The notes under the pieces: generated by a model
What the model was told of the DNA's origin: nothing
Seen by the model: the letters and a program-made list of their open reading frames with translations, nothing else
The model's database searches: none
Made by a program: the position numbers and the translations under genes
From: Gigaspora margarita
Taxonomy: Eukaryota; Glomeromycota; Glomeromycetes; Diversisporales; Gigasporaceae
Assembly: GCA_009809945.1 (NCBI GenBank)
Contig: WTPW01001239.1
Coordinates: 34,339-98,338, forward strand
Direction: 5' to 3'
DNA length: 64,000 bases
Shown here: piece by piece, positions 23,155 to 34,412 of the stretch
Position numbering within the stretch: position 1 is the stretch's first letter
How the letters are laid out: the number at the start of each line of letters is the position of its first letter

Positions 23155-23563
23155 TAGTGTGGGACACCTAAAGACTTCACAAACTTTAAAAGCTAATAAT
23201 ATTCAATATAAAAACAATAGCACAAAAAATAGGCCTCTATTTTGTAATTTAGTTAATTTGCTACAACTTAGTGGTCTTAACTTTTCAAAAATTAATATAT
23301 ATTTATTCAATTAATGAGTTTAGAAGTATAGTATTTTTATATGATCTGTAAAAATTTGACCAAAAATAGGACAAATCACATGTATTAACCTTCTGCTATT
23401 GGCTAAATTTAAAATTAATTTTTAAATTAATTTTAAAATATTTTTAAAAAATTAATTATTAGCCAATCAAAATGCAAGGATTTACAAAGACATCAAATTT
23501 CAATATGAAAATTTTGAAAATAGGACAAATTTCAGAATTTCTGCCTTTAGGTGTCCTGCACTA
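23155..23563. mobile_element. MITE family A, copy 2
   Basis: The ends GTGTGGGACACCTAAAGAC and GTGCAGGACACCTAAAGGC (from the right) are flanked by TA. The interior matches 520-938 throughout, including the GCTATTGGCTAAAT and TTAGCCAATCAAAATGCAAG blocks. Confidence 0.85.
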
Positions 23564-23569
23564 TAGTAG

Positions 23570-23760
23570 CAAAATCTTTTAAAAGATCTTGTAAACCTGC
23601 AATATCTTTCAAAAGATTTTGCTAACCACAACATATTTTGAAATATTTTGCAATATATTTTGAAATATTTCAGTTCTTGAAATATTTTGAAAATAATTTC
23701 AAAATATTTTGAAAATAGTATCAAAATATTTTTTGAAATATTTCAAGATATTTTAGACCT
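23570..23760. repeat. Degenerate tandem TTTTGAAATATTT repeat
   Basis: About ten imperfect copies of AAATATTTTGAAA after two copies of ATCTTTTAAAAGAT-like palindromes. The minus frame at 23500-23724 is only this repeat translated. Confidence 0.6.
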
Positions 23761-23905
23761 GGAAAACTAAGCTAGATTAGTAGATTTGTAACCTGGGACA
23801 TACCAAAAGCACATTGAACTAATATTTACTAATATTTTTAAAATATTTCGATGATGGTCAAATATAATTTACAAACTCTGTATTACAAGATCAGATTGAT
23901 CTTTT

Positions 23906-24808
23906 TTTTTTTTTATGTCAAAGTTTCTGCTTTGGGAAAAGGCTTTTATTCAAGTAAATTAGACTACAGGTGCCTTTAGGAGCATCCAAACATTTGTTAC
24001 ATAGATGAGAGTACAACTAGCCACACGTACAACTTTTGGTTATCTAATTTAAGTAGTCTGCCTAAAGGTTCTACACTAGTTGTTATACCTGCAACCCAAG
24101 AGGTTATCTATTTAAACTCTCTGGTCCCTGCTCCTTTTGCCAGTTCTCTTTGTATCACTGATACAGTCCTCCATTATATAAGTTAGTCAAGGCCAGTCCC
24201 AGATATATCACGAAATCTCCTTAGAACTAGTTTATCTTTGCAGAACACTTGGTAAAGCAGTCTCTGTTCCACACAGGTATTATCTACACTTCAGTAACTT
24301 TTTGCCATTATCTACTTTCGTCCTTGCAAGGTTTGCTCCAATCCTAGCACCCACCTCTACTATTCTACTGGTCCTTATACCAGATCTACAAACTTTCAAA
24401 CTAGTTAGCTCAGAAGGATCAATATGGCTTTTTTTCTTGGTATCTACTGCTAGAATATAGGTCCTTTTTCTTTGGTGTAACTCCAGTAGCAAGGTTGGTG
24501 GACCCCCTCCTCAAGAGTCTTGTCATCCGATTCTTTAGCTCCAGTTTCCGATATTCTAGCTTTAGTAGTACCATTAAAGATCTTTGCTATCTCTCTACTC
24601 AGAACTTGCTAAATGGGTTTCCATTTCTCTGGTTCCTTGAATATTGTATGCTAAAGCTTCCATTCAAGATGGTGTACCAAGCAACCGATCGACAAGAAAC
24701 AGATACCGGAACTCAGGCCTATTTTTCAAAGTGTTGGCAGTGAGATTTGAACCCTAGACCTGCTGCTTATGAGTGACAACTTACCAACTTCTCTAAGTTA
24801 TCACACCC
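23906..24808 (-). mobile_element. Full-length Met-tRNA-headed SINE-like retroposon, 0.9 kb
   Basis: Read on the minus strand it starts with a tRNA-like head at 24808 and ends near 23906 in GCAGAAACTTTGACAT plus an A-run. GATCAGATTGATCTTTT is exactly duplicated at 23889-23905 and 24811-24827 (17 bp), the mark of LINE-type target-primed insertion. The body has no reverse transcriptase frame; longer frames such as 24280-24492 lack domain features. Its 3' end (GGCACTTTGAAA then A) is shared with copies at 7755 and 40588. At about 0.9 kb it is long for a SINE. Confidence 0.85.
24736..24808 (-). tRNA. tRNA-Met-derived head of the retroposon (not a working tRNA)
   Basis: On the minus strand GGGTGTGATAACTTAGAG leads to a D-arm-like AAGTTGGTAAGTT, an anticodon loop CTCATAA (anticodon CAT), and a perfect B box GGGTTCAAATCTC. 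Acceptor pairing is poor and retroposon sequence follows directly, so this serves as an internal Pol III promoter. Confidence 0.7.
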
Positions 24809-24935
24809 TTGATCAGATTGATCTTTTGTTTATAATTAGATCTTTTTATATTGTTTTTTTTTATCTTTGTTTTGTTTTTTTTTTATTTTGTTTTTATTTT
24901 TTTATTTTTTATTTATTTTTTAATTTTTTTTTTTT

Positions 24936-24953
24936 NNNNNNNNNNNNNNNNNN
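24936..24953. other. Assembly gap (18 N) in a poly-T tract
   Basis: N-run inside T-rich low-complexity DNA. Frames read through it are meaningless. Confidence 0.95.
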
Positions 24954-24954
24954 T

Positions 24955-25345
24955 TTCAGCTTTTTACAAAAACACCAATTTAACTTCTCTGGCATTTTGC
25001 AAAAAAATCTACAACTTTTTAGCACTTTGCAGGAACACTCATTTGACTTTGCAAACCAACTTAGTCACTCAGTCTTCTAACAGTTTGCAAGAACACAACT
25101 ATTTTTTCACAATTTCTAAATTTCTAAGAATGTTTCTTTAAAGAAATAGCTTTAGTTAAACACAAGTTTTTGCAAGTTTTTACAAGATTTTGCTATATTT
25201 ATTTTTTCGTTTGATACTTTTGTTTTTGTTTTTTAAATTTTTTTTTATTAATTTATTTTATTCTAGCACTTTGCAAGAACACAACTCTTACTTCCTAGCA
25301 CTTTGTAAAAAAACCAACCCAGACTTTTTTAGCATTCTGCAAACA
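24955..25345 (+). repeat. AGCACTTTGCAAGAACAC minisatellite with T-runs
   Basis: Seven or more spaced copies of TAGCACTTTGCAAGAACAC interleaved with TTTTT tracts. The same motif recurs at 26215-26360 and, in reverse orientation, at 29515-29635, 29770-29910, 30030-30170 and 30430-30480. Confidence 0.75.
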
Positions 25346-25364
25346 ATAAGGAGCATGTCATTTA

Positions 25365-25527
25365 GGGCGCTAACGTTTATTAGGTAATATTTTAGGGGTG
25401 GAGGGGTCAAGAAAAATCTTACTTTAGTTAAATTTGATTGGCTAAAATTCTATTTATAGATCTTATCTGGGGGTGGGAGGGTAAGCCCCTATAGTAAATG
25501 AATATTAGATAATAAATGTTAGCACCC
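25365..25527. mobile_element. PIF/Harbinger-like MITE, copy 1
   Basis: The ends GGGCGCTAACGTTTATTA and GGGTGCTAACATTTATTA (from the right) sit in exact TTA duplications (25362-25364 and 25528-25530). GTAAGCCCCTATAGTAAATG is shared with copy 2. A 3-bp TTA target is typical of PIF/Harbinger. Confidence 0.85.
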
Positions 25528-25628
25528 TTATCATATGATATTTTTTACTTAGTAGGCACCCATATTCATATATGGTATGATCACTTTATCTAATTTTGAT
25601 TTGTTAATATAATATATAGATGTAATTA

Positions 25629-26007
25629 GGGCGCTGATATTTATTAGATAATATTTTAGGGGGTGGGGGGTCAAGCAAAATCTTACCTTAGTTAGTTAGT
25701 TAAATTTGATTGGCTAAAATAAAATCTTACCTGGGGGTGGGAGGGTAAGCCCCTATAGTAAATGGATATTAGGTAATAAATGTCACAGATCATAATTTAA
25801 AATGAAATCTACATTTTTTACTTAACCTGCTAGCTTTCTAAAACCTACTAATACTTGTTTATTATAATTTTTTTTAAAACTAACCCTAACCCTAAACCCC
25901 TAACCCTAAAAAATACACCCCAAAAAAATTTAGTTTCGAGATTTTATACTATAATTTCATTTTAACCTGGATTTCATTATGATCTGCCACAATAAATATC
26001 AGCGCCC
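25629..26007. mobile_element. PIF/Harbinger-like MITE, copy 2 (interrupted)
   Basis: The ends GGGCGCTGATATTTATTA are inverse at both sides, with TTA duplications at 25626-25628 and 26008-26010. It is interrupted by the element at 25782-25990. Confidence 0.85.
25782..25990. mobile_element. TIR MITE with 7-bp TSD, innermost of three
   Basis: The ends are GTCACAGATCATAAT and GTGGCAGATCATAAT (from the right). AATAAAT is duplicated at 25775-25781 and 25991-25997. The interior has CTAACCCTAACCCTAAACCC, again a telomere-like string inside a MITE. Confidence 0.75.
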
Positions 26008-26099
26008 TTACCATTACTGACTATGTATCCATGGTAAAAATCATATGATAAATAGCATGCTTCTAATCTGGCTTTTAACAATTTCTAAATTTTCAAAAA

Positions 26100-26580
26100 A
26101 ATAGAGATTTCGGGCTTCCTTTATTTTTTTTTTATTCAGTTTGCTTACATTTTTTGTTTTTTTTATTTTGTTTTTTTTTTTTGTTTATTTTTTAATTTTT
26201 ATTTTATATTTCTGACTTTTTTGGCACTTAGCAAAAAAAAACAACCTGACTATTCTAGTACTTTACATGAACACCAACTTTAAGAACACTAACTCTAACT
26301 TCTCCAGCACTTTGCAAGAACAAACTAGATTTTTCTAACAATTTGCAAAAATACTAACACTTTTATGAAGTAGTTTTTTTTATATTTTTTTACTTTTTTA
26401 CTATTTTTAGAAAGCATTTAAAAAAAAAAGTGAAATGAAAGTAATAGCCAAAACAAAAGAAATAGCCGAAGCAAAACAATAGTTAAAACAAAAAAGCAAA
26501 ATAATAGCTAACCGCAAAATGAATAAAAATAAGTATATAGAACTAGTTTTCTATAGAATTATATGCGATGAAGTGTGAAA
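26100..26580 (+). repeat. T-rich and AATAGCCAAAAC repeat block
   Basis: It consists of poly-T tracts, AGCACTTTGCAAGAACA units, then AATAGCCAAAACAAAAGAAA and AGCTAACCGCAAAATG. The block is present in reverse at 29350-29760 (GTTAGCTATTATC, GGCTATTTCTTTTGTTTTGG). Confidence 0.65.
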
Positions 26581-26689
26581 GTATTTTAAAATATTATATA
26601 GTATAAAAATAATATTGTTTTTTTTATTTTTATTTTTATTTTTTTATTTTTTTTTGGTTTTATTTTTTTGTTGTTTTTTTAATTTTTTT

Positions 26690-27790
26690 TTTGTATAATA
26701 ATAAGGTGGATATAGGTATTATGGCACAGTTAAGTAATTTGCTAATAATATATAATGTAATTAATAATTTTGGTACTATTGGATTCATCACATCAAGGCG
26801 AATCGAATGGTACCAAATTATTCAATTCTAATCACTAGATCATAAGATATCATTAATTAAAAAATACAAAATAAAATAATAAATTATAATACAGGTACCA
26901 ATTATGGCAAATATACTATTTTTATAATCTATTGAGATCTATTGATCAGAATTGAATAATTTTGATACTATTTGGTTTATCTTATTGAGACGAATCGAAT
27001 GGCACTACAATTATATAATTTTGACTGATATATTTTATTTAACCAAAATAAGCTGCACAAAGCAAATTTTAAAATTAATATAAAATAATGAATAGCTCTT
27101 AGTAGAACAGTCCATTTTCGATAATTTTACTACCAAAATGTTTGCCTTGAAGAGACAATTCCAACAAGCCGAAACTTGCTATAATCCAATTACAGGATCA
27201 TAGAATCGCTAAGGTTTTGTGTTGTTTTAATAAAAGTTTGATTAGTTAAACTTATCTATTTTCATCAAAACAATAATAAAACCTTAATGATCCTGTGATC
27301 CTGTAATTGGATTTTAGCGAGTTTGGGCTTGTTGGAATCACTTCTTTAAGACGAACATTTTGGTGGTAAAAGTATCAAAAAAGACTGCTCTACCAAGAGT
27401 TATTTATTATTCTATATTAATTTTATAATTTGTTTTGTGCAGCTTATTTTTGTTAAATTATAATATCTTAAGAAGTATCAATTAGAATTACATAATTTTG
27501 GTACTATTTAATTTGTCTTGATGAATCAAATTAAATGGTGCTAAAATTATATGATTCTGATTGATGGTTCACAAGATATTAAAATATACTGCAATACTTC
27601 TATCATTATAATATCTATATTTACTTTAAATATTATTTTAATAGTAATATTTTGTGATCTATTAGTCAGAATTCTACAATTTTGTACCAATTGATTTATC
27701 TCACTAAAATGAATTGATTGGTACCAAAATTATAGAATTCTGTTCAGTAGATTATTAGTTCTAAAAAGGCTAACAAAGACAAAAGATTTC
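26690..27790. repeat. Nested foldbacks with GATATC-hairpin arms
   Basis: The centre (27080-27425) is a foldback with GATCCTGTGATCCTGTAATTGG and its near-inverse and ACTACCAAAATGTTTGCCTT. Outside, hairpins at 26750-26850 and 26930-27030 mirror those at 27480-27575 and 27650-27750. Arms carry TGGTACCA-type sequence. The foldback at 40890-41200 matches the centre. Confidence 0.65.
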
Positions 27791-28139
27791 ATAAACGTTA
27801 AAATAACAAAATATTTTTGAATTAAAATATCAGTAGTGTGCTATAATTGGTAATGCACTATAATACTCATATCTACTTTATATAATAAAATATATAATAT
27901 TGAATAAAAATATATATTTAATTTAAAATAAATTTAATATATAATGTATAATAATAAGAGAACACAAAATTTAACTCTTTCTGATGATTACTTGTAACCA
28001 AAAATAGGGGTCGTTTAAAGTCTGGCACCTCACGAAATCATCTAAATTTTAAAAAACCACAGAACATGAATTATCTCAGCCCTTTGAAAAATAACGTACA
28101 TAGAATCTACTTTGATCACTAAACATGACACTGTTTTTT

Positions 28140-28790
28140 TTTAAAGAAATTTATTTTTAATTTATTTATTTTATTTATTTGTTTTTATTTTATTTGTCTT
28201 GTAAGTCTTTTTTTTTTTTATATTTGAAGTATATAAGTTCGCCGGGATCTAGATTTAAAATACATATGCGATTTGATTTTTCATTTATGTTTAATATTTC
28301 AATAAGAACTAACTTACCTTTCTTTTAAATCTAAAATTTGAACTTGAGTAGGAACTAAATTAAAAGTATTTCTTGTTCTATTCTTTTTTTTTCAGAAAAT
28401 AAATATTCTTTTTCATTTTGTTAGAATGAGAACTTTAGCAGAAAATATGAACTATGACCAAAGATAAGTACTAATTTCTTTTTTTTATTTTATTTTTTTT
28501 TTATTTTATTTTTTTCATTTATTTGTTTATTTATTTCTTTTGAAGCTTTTTTTTTTGTAAACTTTAGTTTCTTTGGAATGCGAAAATAGACCAGAACTAG
28601 GTTCTGAACTTTGGCGAGAAATAAAAACTAAAGGTTGAAGTACTAATTAATTATTTATTTATATATTTATTTTTATTGTTTGGCAGATATTAATACCTTT
28701 TTTTTTGTTGGGTTTGGTATTGTTAGAATGTGAAACCCAACAGAGCTCTGAATTTTGGTAGGAAAAAAAGAACTATAGTTGAGAATAAGT
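28140..28790. repeat. T-run punctuated satellite-like units
   Basis: Units of about 120-150 bp share GAACTTTGGCGAGAAAT / GAATTTTGGTAGGAAA, a GATAAGTACTAATTTC end and a following poly-T tract. More units follow at 30801-30900 and 31460-31780, so the array was cut by later insertions. The design (non-repetitive core, T-run spacer) is like that at 61045-62130. Confidence 0.55.
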
Positions 28791-28792
28791 AC

Positions 28793-30800
28793 ATCAGCGA
28801 ATTATATATACGTAATCTTACGTCAAATATTACGGTCTGTAATATAACAAAAATCTTACGTTTGATATGATTTATTACGTAATATATTATATTATATTGC
28901 GGTAATATTACGGTTATTATTTCAAATTATTTCGAAATATATTGCAAAATAAATCAACAAAAAAAAAGGGTCGCAGGAGGTAATAGTTTGCATATTATGT
29001 GATGATTTCTCATTGTTTTGCATTGTTTTCTGAATTTTAAAATTTTTAAAAAATAAATTAACAATATACATATTCATATAATCACGCTTTTTTACAGATT
29101 TTTGCACAGTATCGCAATTTAATATAAAATTTTATATTTATTTTACATTTATTAAATATACATTTTTAATTAATATTACATACTTTATTATAGATTACAT
29201 TATTAGTATTATTTACATTATTACAAATATTTTAAACTACTTTCGCACTTTGTCGCATCTATTTCTATTACTATATACAAAAAACTAACCCTATTTTAAA
29301 CTACTTTCGCACTTCGTTGCAACTAATTCTATTACTATATACAAAAAACTAACCCTATACACTTATTTTTGCTCATTCCAAAGTTAGCTATTATCTTCGC
29401 TTCTTTGTTTTCTATCGTCTTTGCTTTGGCTATTTCTTTTGTTTTGGCTATAACCTTCGTTTCGTTCTCTTTTTCTAAATACTTCAAAGAAGTGAAAAAA
29501 ATAAAAAAAACATTTCTTAGAAGTATTAGTGTTCTTGCAAATTGCCAGAAAAATCTAGTATGTTCTTGCAAAGTGCCAGAGGAGTTAAAGCTAGTGTTCT
29601 TGTAAAGTCCAGGAAAAGTCACAAAGTGTCGAAAAAGTCAGGAATAAATAAAATAAAATAAAAATAAAAAAAAATAAGTAAAAAAAAAACAAATAAAAAA
29701 ACAAAACATGTAAGCAAACTAATATAAAAAAAAATAAACGAAGCCCCAAATCTTCATTTCTCTAAAGTAAGAGTTCATGTTCTTGCAAATTCGAAAGTTG
29801 GGTTAATGTTCTTGCAAAATGCCAAAAAAGTTATATGGTGCCGAAAAAGTCTGGGTTGGTTTTCTTGCAAAGTGCCAGGAAGTAAGGGTTCTTTTCTTGC
29901 AAAGTGCTGGAATAAAATAAATTAATAAACCAAATTTTAAAAAAAAAAACAAAAAACAAAAAAACAAAAAAAATTATATCAAATGAAAAAATAAATAAAG
30001 TCCTAACTAAACCTTTATTTCTTTAAAGAAGCGTTCTTGGAAATTTAGAAATTGCTGAAGACATCGGTTGTGTGTTCTTGCAAAGCGTCAAAATTTTTGG
30101 GTAGGCTGCGCAAGGTTTTGAATGGTTGTTTGTTTTTTTGCAAATTGTTCTTGTGAAATACCACAATAAAAATAAAATGAAAAAAAATAAAAAATAAATA
30201 AATAAATAAAAAAAAACAAAATGAAAACAAAAAAAAATGAAACAAAAACAAAAAATGAAACGAAAATAAAAAACAAAAAGCAAAAAAAAAACAAAATAGA
30301 AGATCTAATTATAAACAAAAGATCTAATCTAATCTTGTAGTACAAAATTTGAACATCATCAAACTATTTCAAAAAATTAGTCCAACGCAATCCAGGTTAT
30401 AGATTGGGTTGGTTTGCACAAGGTTTCGAAAAGTTGTTTGTTTTCTTGCAAAGGTGTTCTTGTAAAGTGTCAAAATAAAAATAAAATAAAAAATAAATAA
30501 AATAAAATAAAATAAAAACAAAGAAACGAAACAAAAACAAAAAAGCGAATCTAATCTTGTAGTACAGAATTTGAACTATTTCAAATAATTAGTCCAATGC
30601 GTAATCCAGGTTACACTGATCTACTGATCCTAGCTTGGTTTAAAGAGGATCGAAATATTTCATTATAATTTTCAAAATTTCTAATGAAATATAATGAAAT
30701 TTTGATATTTGAAATATTCCGTTATATATTACGTAATATTTTGCTTATATTACGGTTCATAAGATCTTACATAAGATTATGCTATTATAAATTTGCTGAT
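28793..30800. mobile_element. 2-kb TIR element with GTAC target duplication
   Basis: The ends ATCAGCGAATTATATATACG and ATCAGCAAATTTATAATAGC (from the right) are flanked by GTAC on both sides (28789-28792, 30801-30804). The uninterrupted target AAGTACTAATT is seen in neighbouring array units. Subterminal regions repeat CGTAATATTACG-like motifs. The interior is T/A-rich minisatellite that mirrors 24.8-26.6 kb. No transposase is seen. Superfamily not recognised. Confidence 0.7.
29270..30600 (-). repeat. Inverted counterpart of the 24.8-26.6 kb repeats
   Basis: It carries GTTCTTGCAAAGTGCCAG units and GGCTATTTCTTTTGTTTTGG. At 30300-30320, AGATCTAATTATAAACAAAA is the reverse of 24815-24850. Frames such as 29335-29622 and 30023-30345 are translations of low-complexity DNA. 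Confidence 0.6.
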
Positions 30801-30987
30801 GTACTAATTCTTTTTTTTTTGTTTATTTGTTCTTTTTTTTTTGTTTATTTGTTTTTTTTTTGTTTATTTGTTTTTTTTTTTGTTTATTTGTTTTTTTTTG
30901 TTTNGGACCCCTCCTACATATTGCAAAATCGTTATATTTTGGGAGACCCCCCTTCAAGCATAACGTAATTTATGGATGCCTTCTAGT

Positions 30988-31459
30988 TAGGGTTNTGGGC
31001 ACGAAAAATTTTTTAGGCATGCCCCAGGAGGCATGCTTTAGGCTAAGGTATGCCCTTCTTATTGCGCCTAGGGCATGCCTCTATACATATACCGGGTAGA
31101 TGAAAAGTCTCTAGAGAACCTTTTTGCTAATTACTTAATAATATATCTTAGTTGTTATTTAATTATGCCAATATATTCCAAAAAAATATATACAAGTATA
31201 AAAAATTTACAACATTAGCAGAGATGATAAAGATCCTACTAGGACTTTTACTTACACATATATACTATGTTATTACTGTATTATTATTATAACTAATAAA
31301 ATATTCGCTAGTAAGTAAAATAGATAGCCAATCAGCACACTCTAATTTATTTATTATCACATGATAAGGGCATGCCTTTTGGTTCAAGGGCATGCACCTA
31401 GGCATGCCTAGAGGGCATGCCCCTAAGGCATGCCCTGGGTCACTGTGCCCACAACCCTA
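30988..31459. mobile_element. hAT-like element rich in GGCATGCC
   Basis: TAGGGTTNTGGGCAC at the left and GTGCCCACAACCCTA at the right are inverse. Both subterminal regions repeat GGCATGCC/GGGCATGCC more than eight times. No 8-bp duplication is visible. Single ambiguous bases lie at 30904 and 30995. Confidence 0.6.
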
Positions 31460-32020
31460 GTTTATTTGTTTTTTTTTTTGTTTATTTGTTTTTTTTTTGT
31501 CTTTTTCTTTAGGCTTTGACTGTATTAGAATACAAAAAACTAGCAATAGGGTTTTGAATTTTGGCAGATATTATTTCATACTGGTCAATAAAAATCTAGA
31601 TTTGTGTTAAATTTAAACATGTTAGTATTGAGGATTGAACTGAAGATAATATTAAATTCTCTTTTTTTTTTTTCTTCTTTTGTTTCTTTTTAGCATGTGC
31701 TAACATTTTTTGTATCTAACTTAGGTGAAATATAGAACTACATTAAGAATTGGAAACTGGGCAGTTTCTTCTTTTTCTGCTTAATTACTGCGATTTATAC
31801 TTTTTATCATAATATAGTTATTATGATATATAATTTTGTATTAGAGTGAACAATATAATATGTATACCTACTCTTATCTTAACATATTGGCTTTACCCTA
31901 ATTTAATAAAACTCATCAATATTTAAATTTTAACCTGATACAATTTAATGTTATAATTATGTAATATTCTTAAAATATTTTAATAAAATCATTTATAAAG
32001 AACAAATTGAACAAATTTAT

Positions 32021-32460
32021 TTATTTTTTTAAAATAATTTCTAAAGAATCTTTTAAATTTTTAATAAATTCAGATTTTTCTTCTGGGCTTCCTTTATCAT
32101 CTATTCTCCAATATGCATTTTGGGTTCTTTCTATTAATTCGCTAACAATTAAACATCTATTTTCAGTAGCTTTTATAGCCTCTTTCAAATCCATTTTCTA
32201 CAAACATATTTTGAAATTGCTCTCATGTATTTAATGTTAATAAATTTTTATCACCATAAACATGTTTATGAAATATATGTTGGCAAAGAAGTAGATACCA
32301 ATAAAAGAACAGACAAAAACAACTAGGCGAAGTTAAACCAGATAACCCTTTACCTTTCTCTATCTTTTTTTTAATAGCACAAGCTTTATCAATGATTAAC
32401 TGTTGGATTGGAAATGAAATGACTAAGAATTTTTGTCAACACCAACAACTGAAATCTGTT
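32021..32460 (-). pseudogene. MULE transposase relic, SWIM zinc-finger C-terminal part
   Basis: Minus-strand frames read KACAIKKKIEKGKGLSGLTS, then a SWIM motif (CFC, 13 residues, CQH, within SPSCFCLFFYWYLLLCQHIF), then HKHVYGDKNLLT and an FQNMFVENGFE block. After one frame change comes a 57-residue open tail starting MDLKEAIKATENRC (32194 to 32021). The CxC...CxH order is that of SWIM fingers found at the C-terminus of MULE transposases. Lysine and glutamate spacing agrees with the core at 36860-38359, from which it is separated by insertions. At least two frame breaks occur. Confidence 0.75.
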
Positions 32461-32489
32461 TAATTCTGAATTCGAAAGCCATATGTTCT

Positions 32490-32900
32490 GAATTGGTACA
32501 TTTTTTTATATGGTGCTGGAAGCCTATACTAGACAATAAAATAGAGTAACTTTAAAATGCATCATCTTTTTATAGAGACAATATTTTTAAAAGCTATTTG
32601 GCAAACTTGTAGAGCTTATTATAGCAAACAAAGTTACCAGTCAGATTTTTAAAATGGTACCTTTATAAAAGTTATAGTACTTTAAAGTTAATTAAAATTG
32701 AAACACATAGTAATTACATATAAAACAATAGTAATCTTTAAAATGGATCAACTTTTTATACAGAAGGTTTTCAGTAAAAATATTTGGCATAGTTATAGAA
32801 CAAATTTTCCTTTATAAAGTTACTGGTCAGTTTTTTAAAAACCTCTTGTACAAAAAACTATAGTGATTTTAAATTGAAACATGTTAAGTATAGACTTCTA
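32490..32900 (-). repeat. Dispersed repeat F, copy 2
   Basis: It is the reverse of 13720-14110, including TCAACTTTTTATACAGAAGG and TTTAAAAGCTATTTGGCAAA. It is inserted within the MULE next to the SWIM fragment. Confidence 0.7.
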
Positions 32901-32915
32901 GCACTATATCTAGGG

Positions 32916-33190
32916 CAGTGTTGTCACGGGACAGCTTTGGACAATGATTTGGACAATTTTGAACAATTTTGGACAATTAAATAAAGTAAAATTACTTGAA
33001 ATTTTATTAAGATAACTTATTTAAATTTTAACTGGAATGTGTTCAGCATCTAAAAAAATATATAGTTATATATTTTTTAGATAAATTTATTAATTATTAA
33101 AGCCTAAACAAGCTTTGGACAATCTTGGATGTTTGGACAATTTTGGACGTGGACAAGCTAAAAAAGGCTGTGGACAGCCAATAACTTGCG
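32916..33190. mobile_element. hAT-type MITE family H, copy 2
   Basis: The start CAGTGTTGTCACGGGACAGC and body match 22531-22810 closely (GGACAATTTTGGACG, GTGTTCAGCATC). The far end diverges after TGTGGACAGCCAA, so the right TIR is lost. Confidence 0.75.
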
Positions 33191-34412
33191 CCTAATATAA
33201 ATAGAATGAATAAATGTATTTATGATATTAAAAAAATAGATTTTTACAAAAAATTTTTTTTAAAAAAAAATCAGTCTGATAGATTTAACATAGTCTTTAT
33301 ATTATACCTATCCCTTAGTTTATAAAGGTTTGCAGGCAAATTTGTCTGCATAATTATTATAAATATACCTCTGATCTACTTTTTTAATTATTTAAAATAT
33401 TTAAATAAAATTTGATATAATAATATTTGAAAATAAGAATTATATTTTGAATTATTTAATTTTATATTATAAAGCAAAGTGCCTATATTGCTTATAAGTT
33501 AAAAATATTGAATTTTAAAGAAATTTTTTAGCCAAAAAAATAATTTACAATATCTTGCGAATTCTTTTAATATTGGTTTTAAAAATATAGTTCCTAATAC
33601 AATAGGGTTCTTCTAGGCATCTTTAGCTAGAGATATATAACTATATATCTCTGGTCTTTTAACCAATTAAAATTCAAAAAAGTCATGTGATCTCTATTTT
33701 TGTTAATCACTCGATCATGCGATTACACTGGACAGGTTGACTACTTTAGTATAACCTGAAATTACGATCTCTTTACAGAAAAGAAAAATAAAAATTTTAA
33801 ACCTTTGAGCGAAGATATCTCTGCAATCACTTGACCAAACTTGATGAAAATTTTTTTATTTGAATCCTATGGATCCATAGGATTCAAATAAAAAACATTT
33901 TCATTAATTTTGGTCAAGTGGTTGTGGAGATAACTTCACTCAAATTTTTTAAAAACATCGGCATAGCTCCTATTTTAATAGTTATTGTTTCATCATATAT
34001 AAGACATTTATTACAACAAACTGATTTAGAGGTAATTTGAGTATAATAGTTCTAACCTATAACTCAATCTCTTCATTATATTGTTCCTCTCACTTTATTA
34101 ATCAGCTGATTATATTTCTATCCTTTACCCGATTTAAATATTTTATTTTAAAATTTTTTACAAATTCGAAATTATAGAACAAAATAAAATTTCTATCTAT
34201 TGTGCAATGAACAAATTCGAAGTAGCTAATCTAATCCTAACCATCTAACCAATGCCATTAATATCTAACTCTAACCCAAACCTTAACTATCTAATTCTAC
34301 CAAAATTCAACTATACAATATCGTTTTTAAAACCAATACAGGTCGACTTAAAGCAAATCGGGTTCAAATCGGCATTATTAATCTTTGACAACAGGAACAC
34401 CAGGTCACCTAC

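Larger units (their letters stand above)
25349..26062. mobile_element. Harbinger-type MITE split by two further MITEs
   Basis: Compared with the intact element at 36691-36855 (reverse orientation), the outer pieces are 25352-25364, 25528-25628 and 26008-26058. They share GCATG ends, TTTTTTACTTAGTAGGCAC, TATGGTATGATCACTTTATC and ATCCATGGTAAAAAT. Two insertions with TTA duplications (25365-25527, 25629-26007) interrupt it, and the second holds a third element. Confidence 0.75.

Noticed and set aside
24280-24743. Frames on both strands inside the retroposon as possible genes
   Set aside because: They lack domain features, conflict with each other and sit in a tRNA-headed element without coding need.
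28141-30968. Phe/Leu-rich frames such as 30023-30345 and 30684-31099 as membrane proteins
   Set aside because: They are poly-T or poly-A tracts read as Phe or Lys, and some cross ambiguous bases.
34360-34380. GGGTTCAAATCGG as the B box of a tRNA
   Set aside because: No A box or acceptor stem at the right spacing on either strand.
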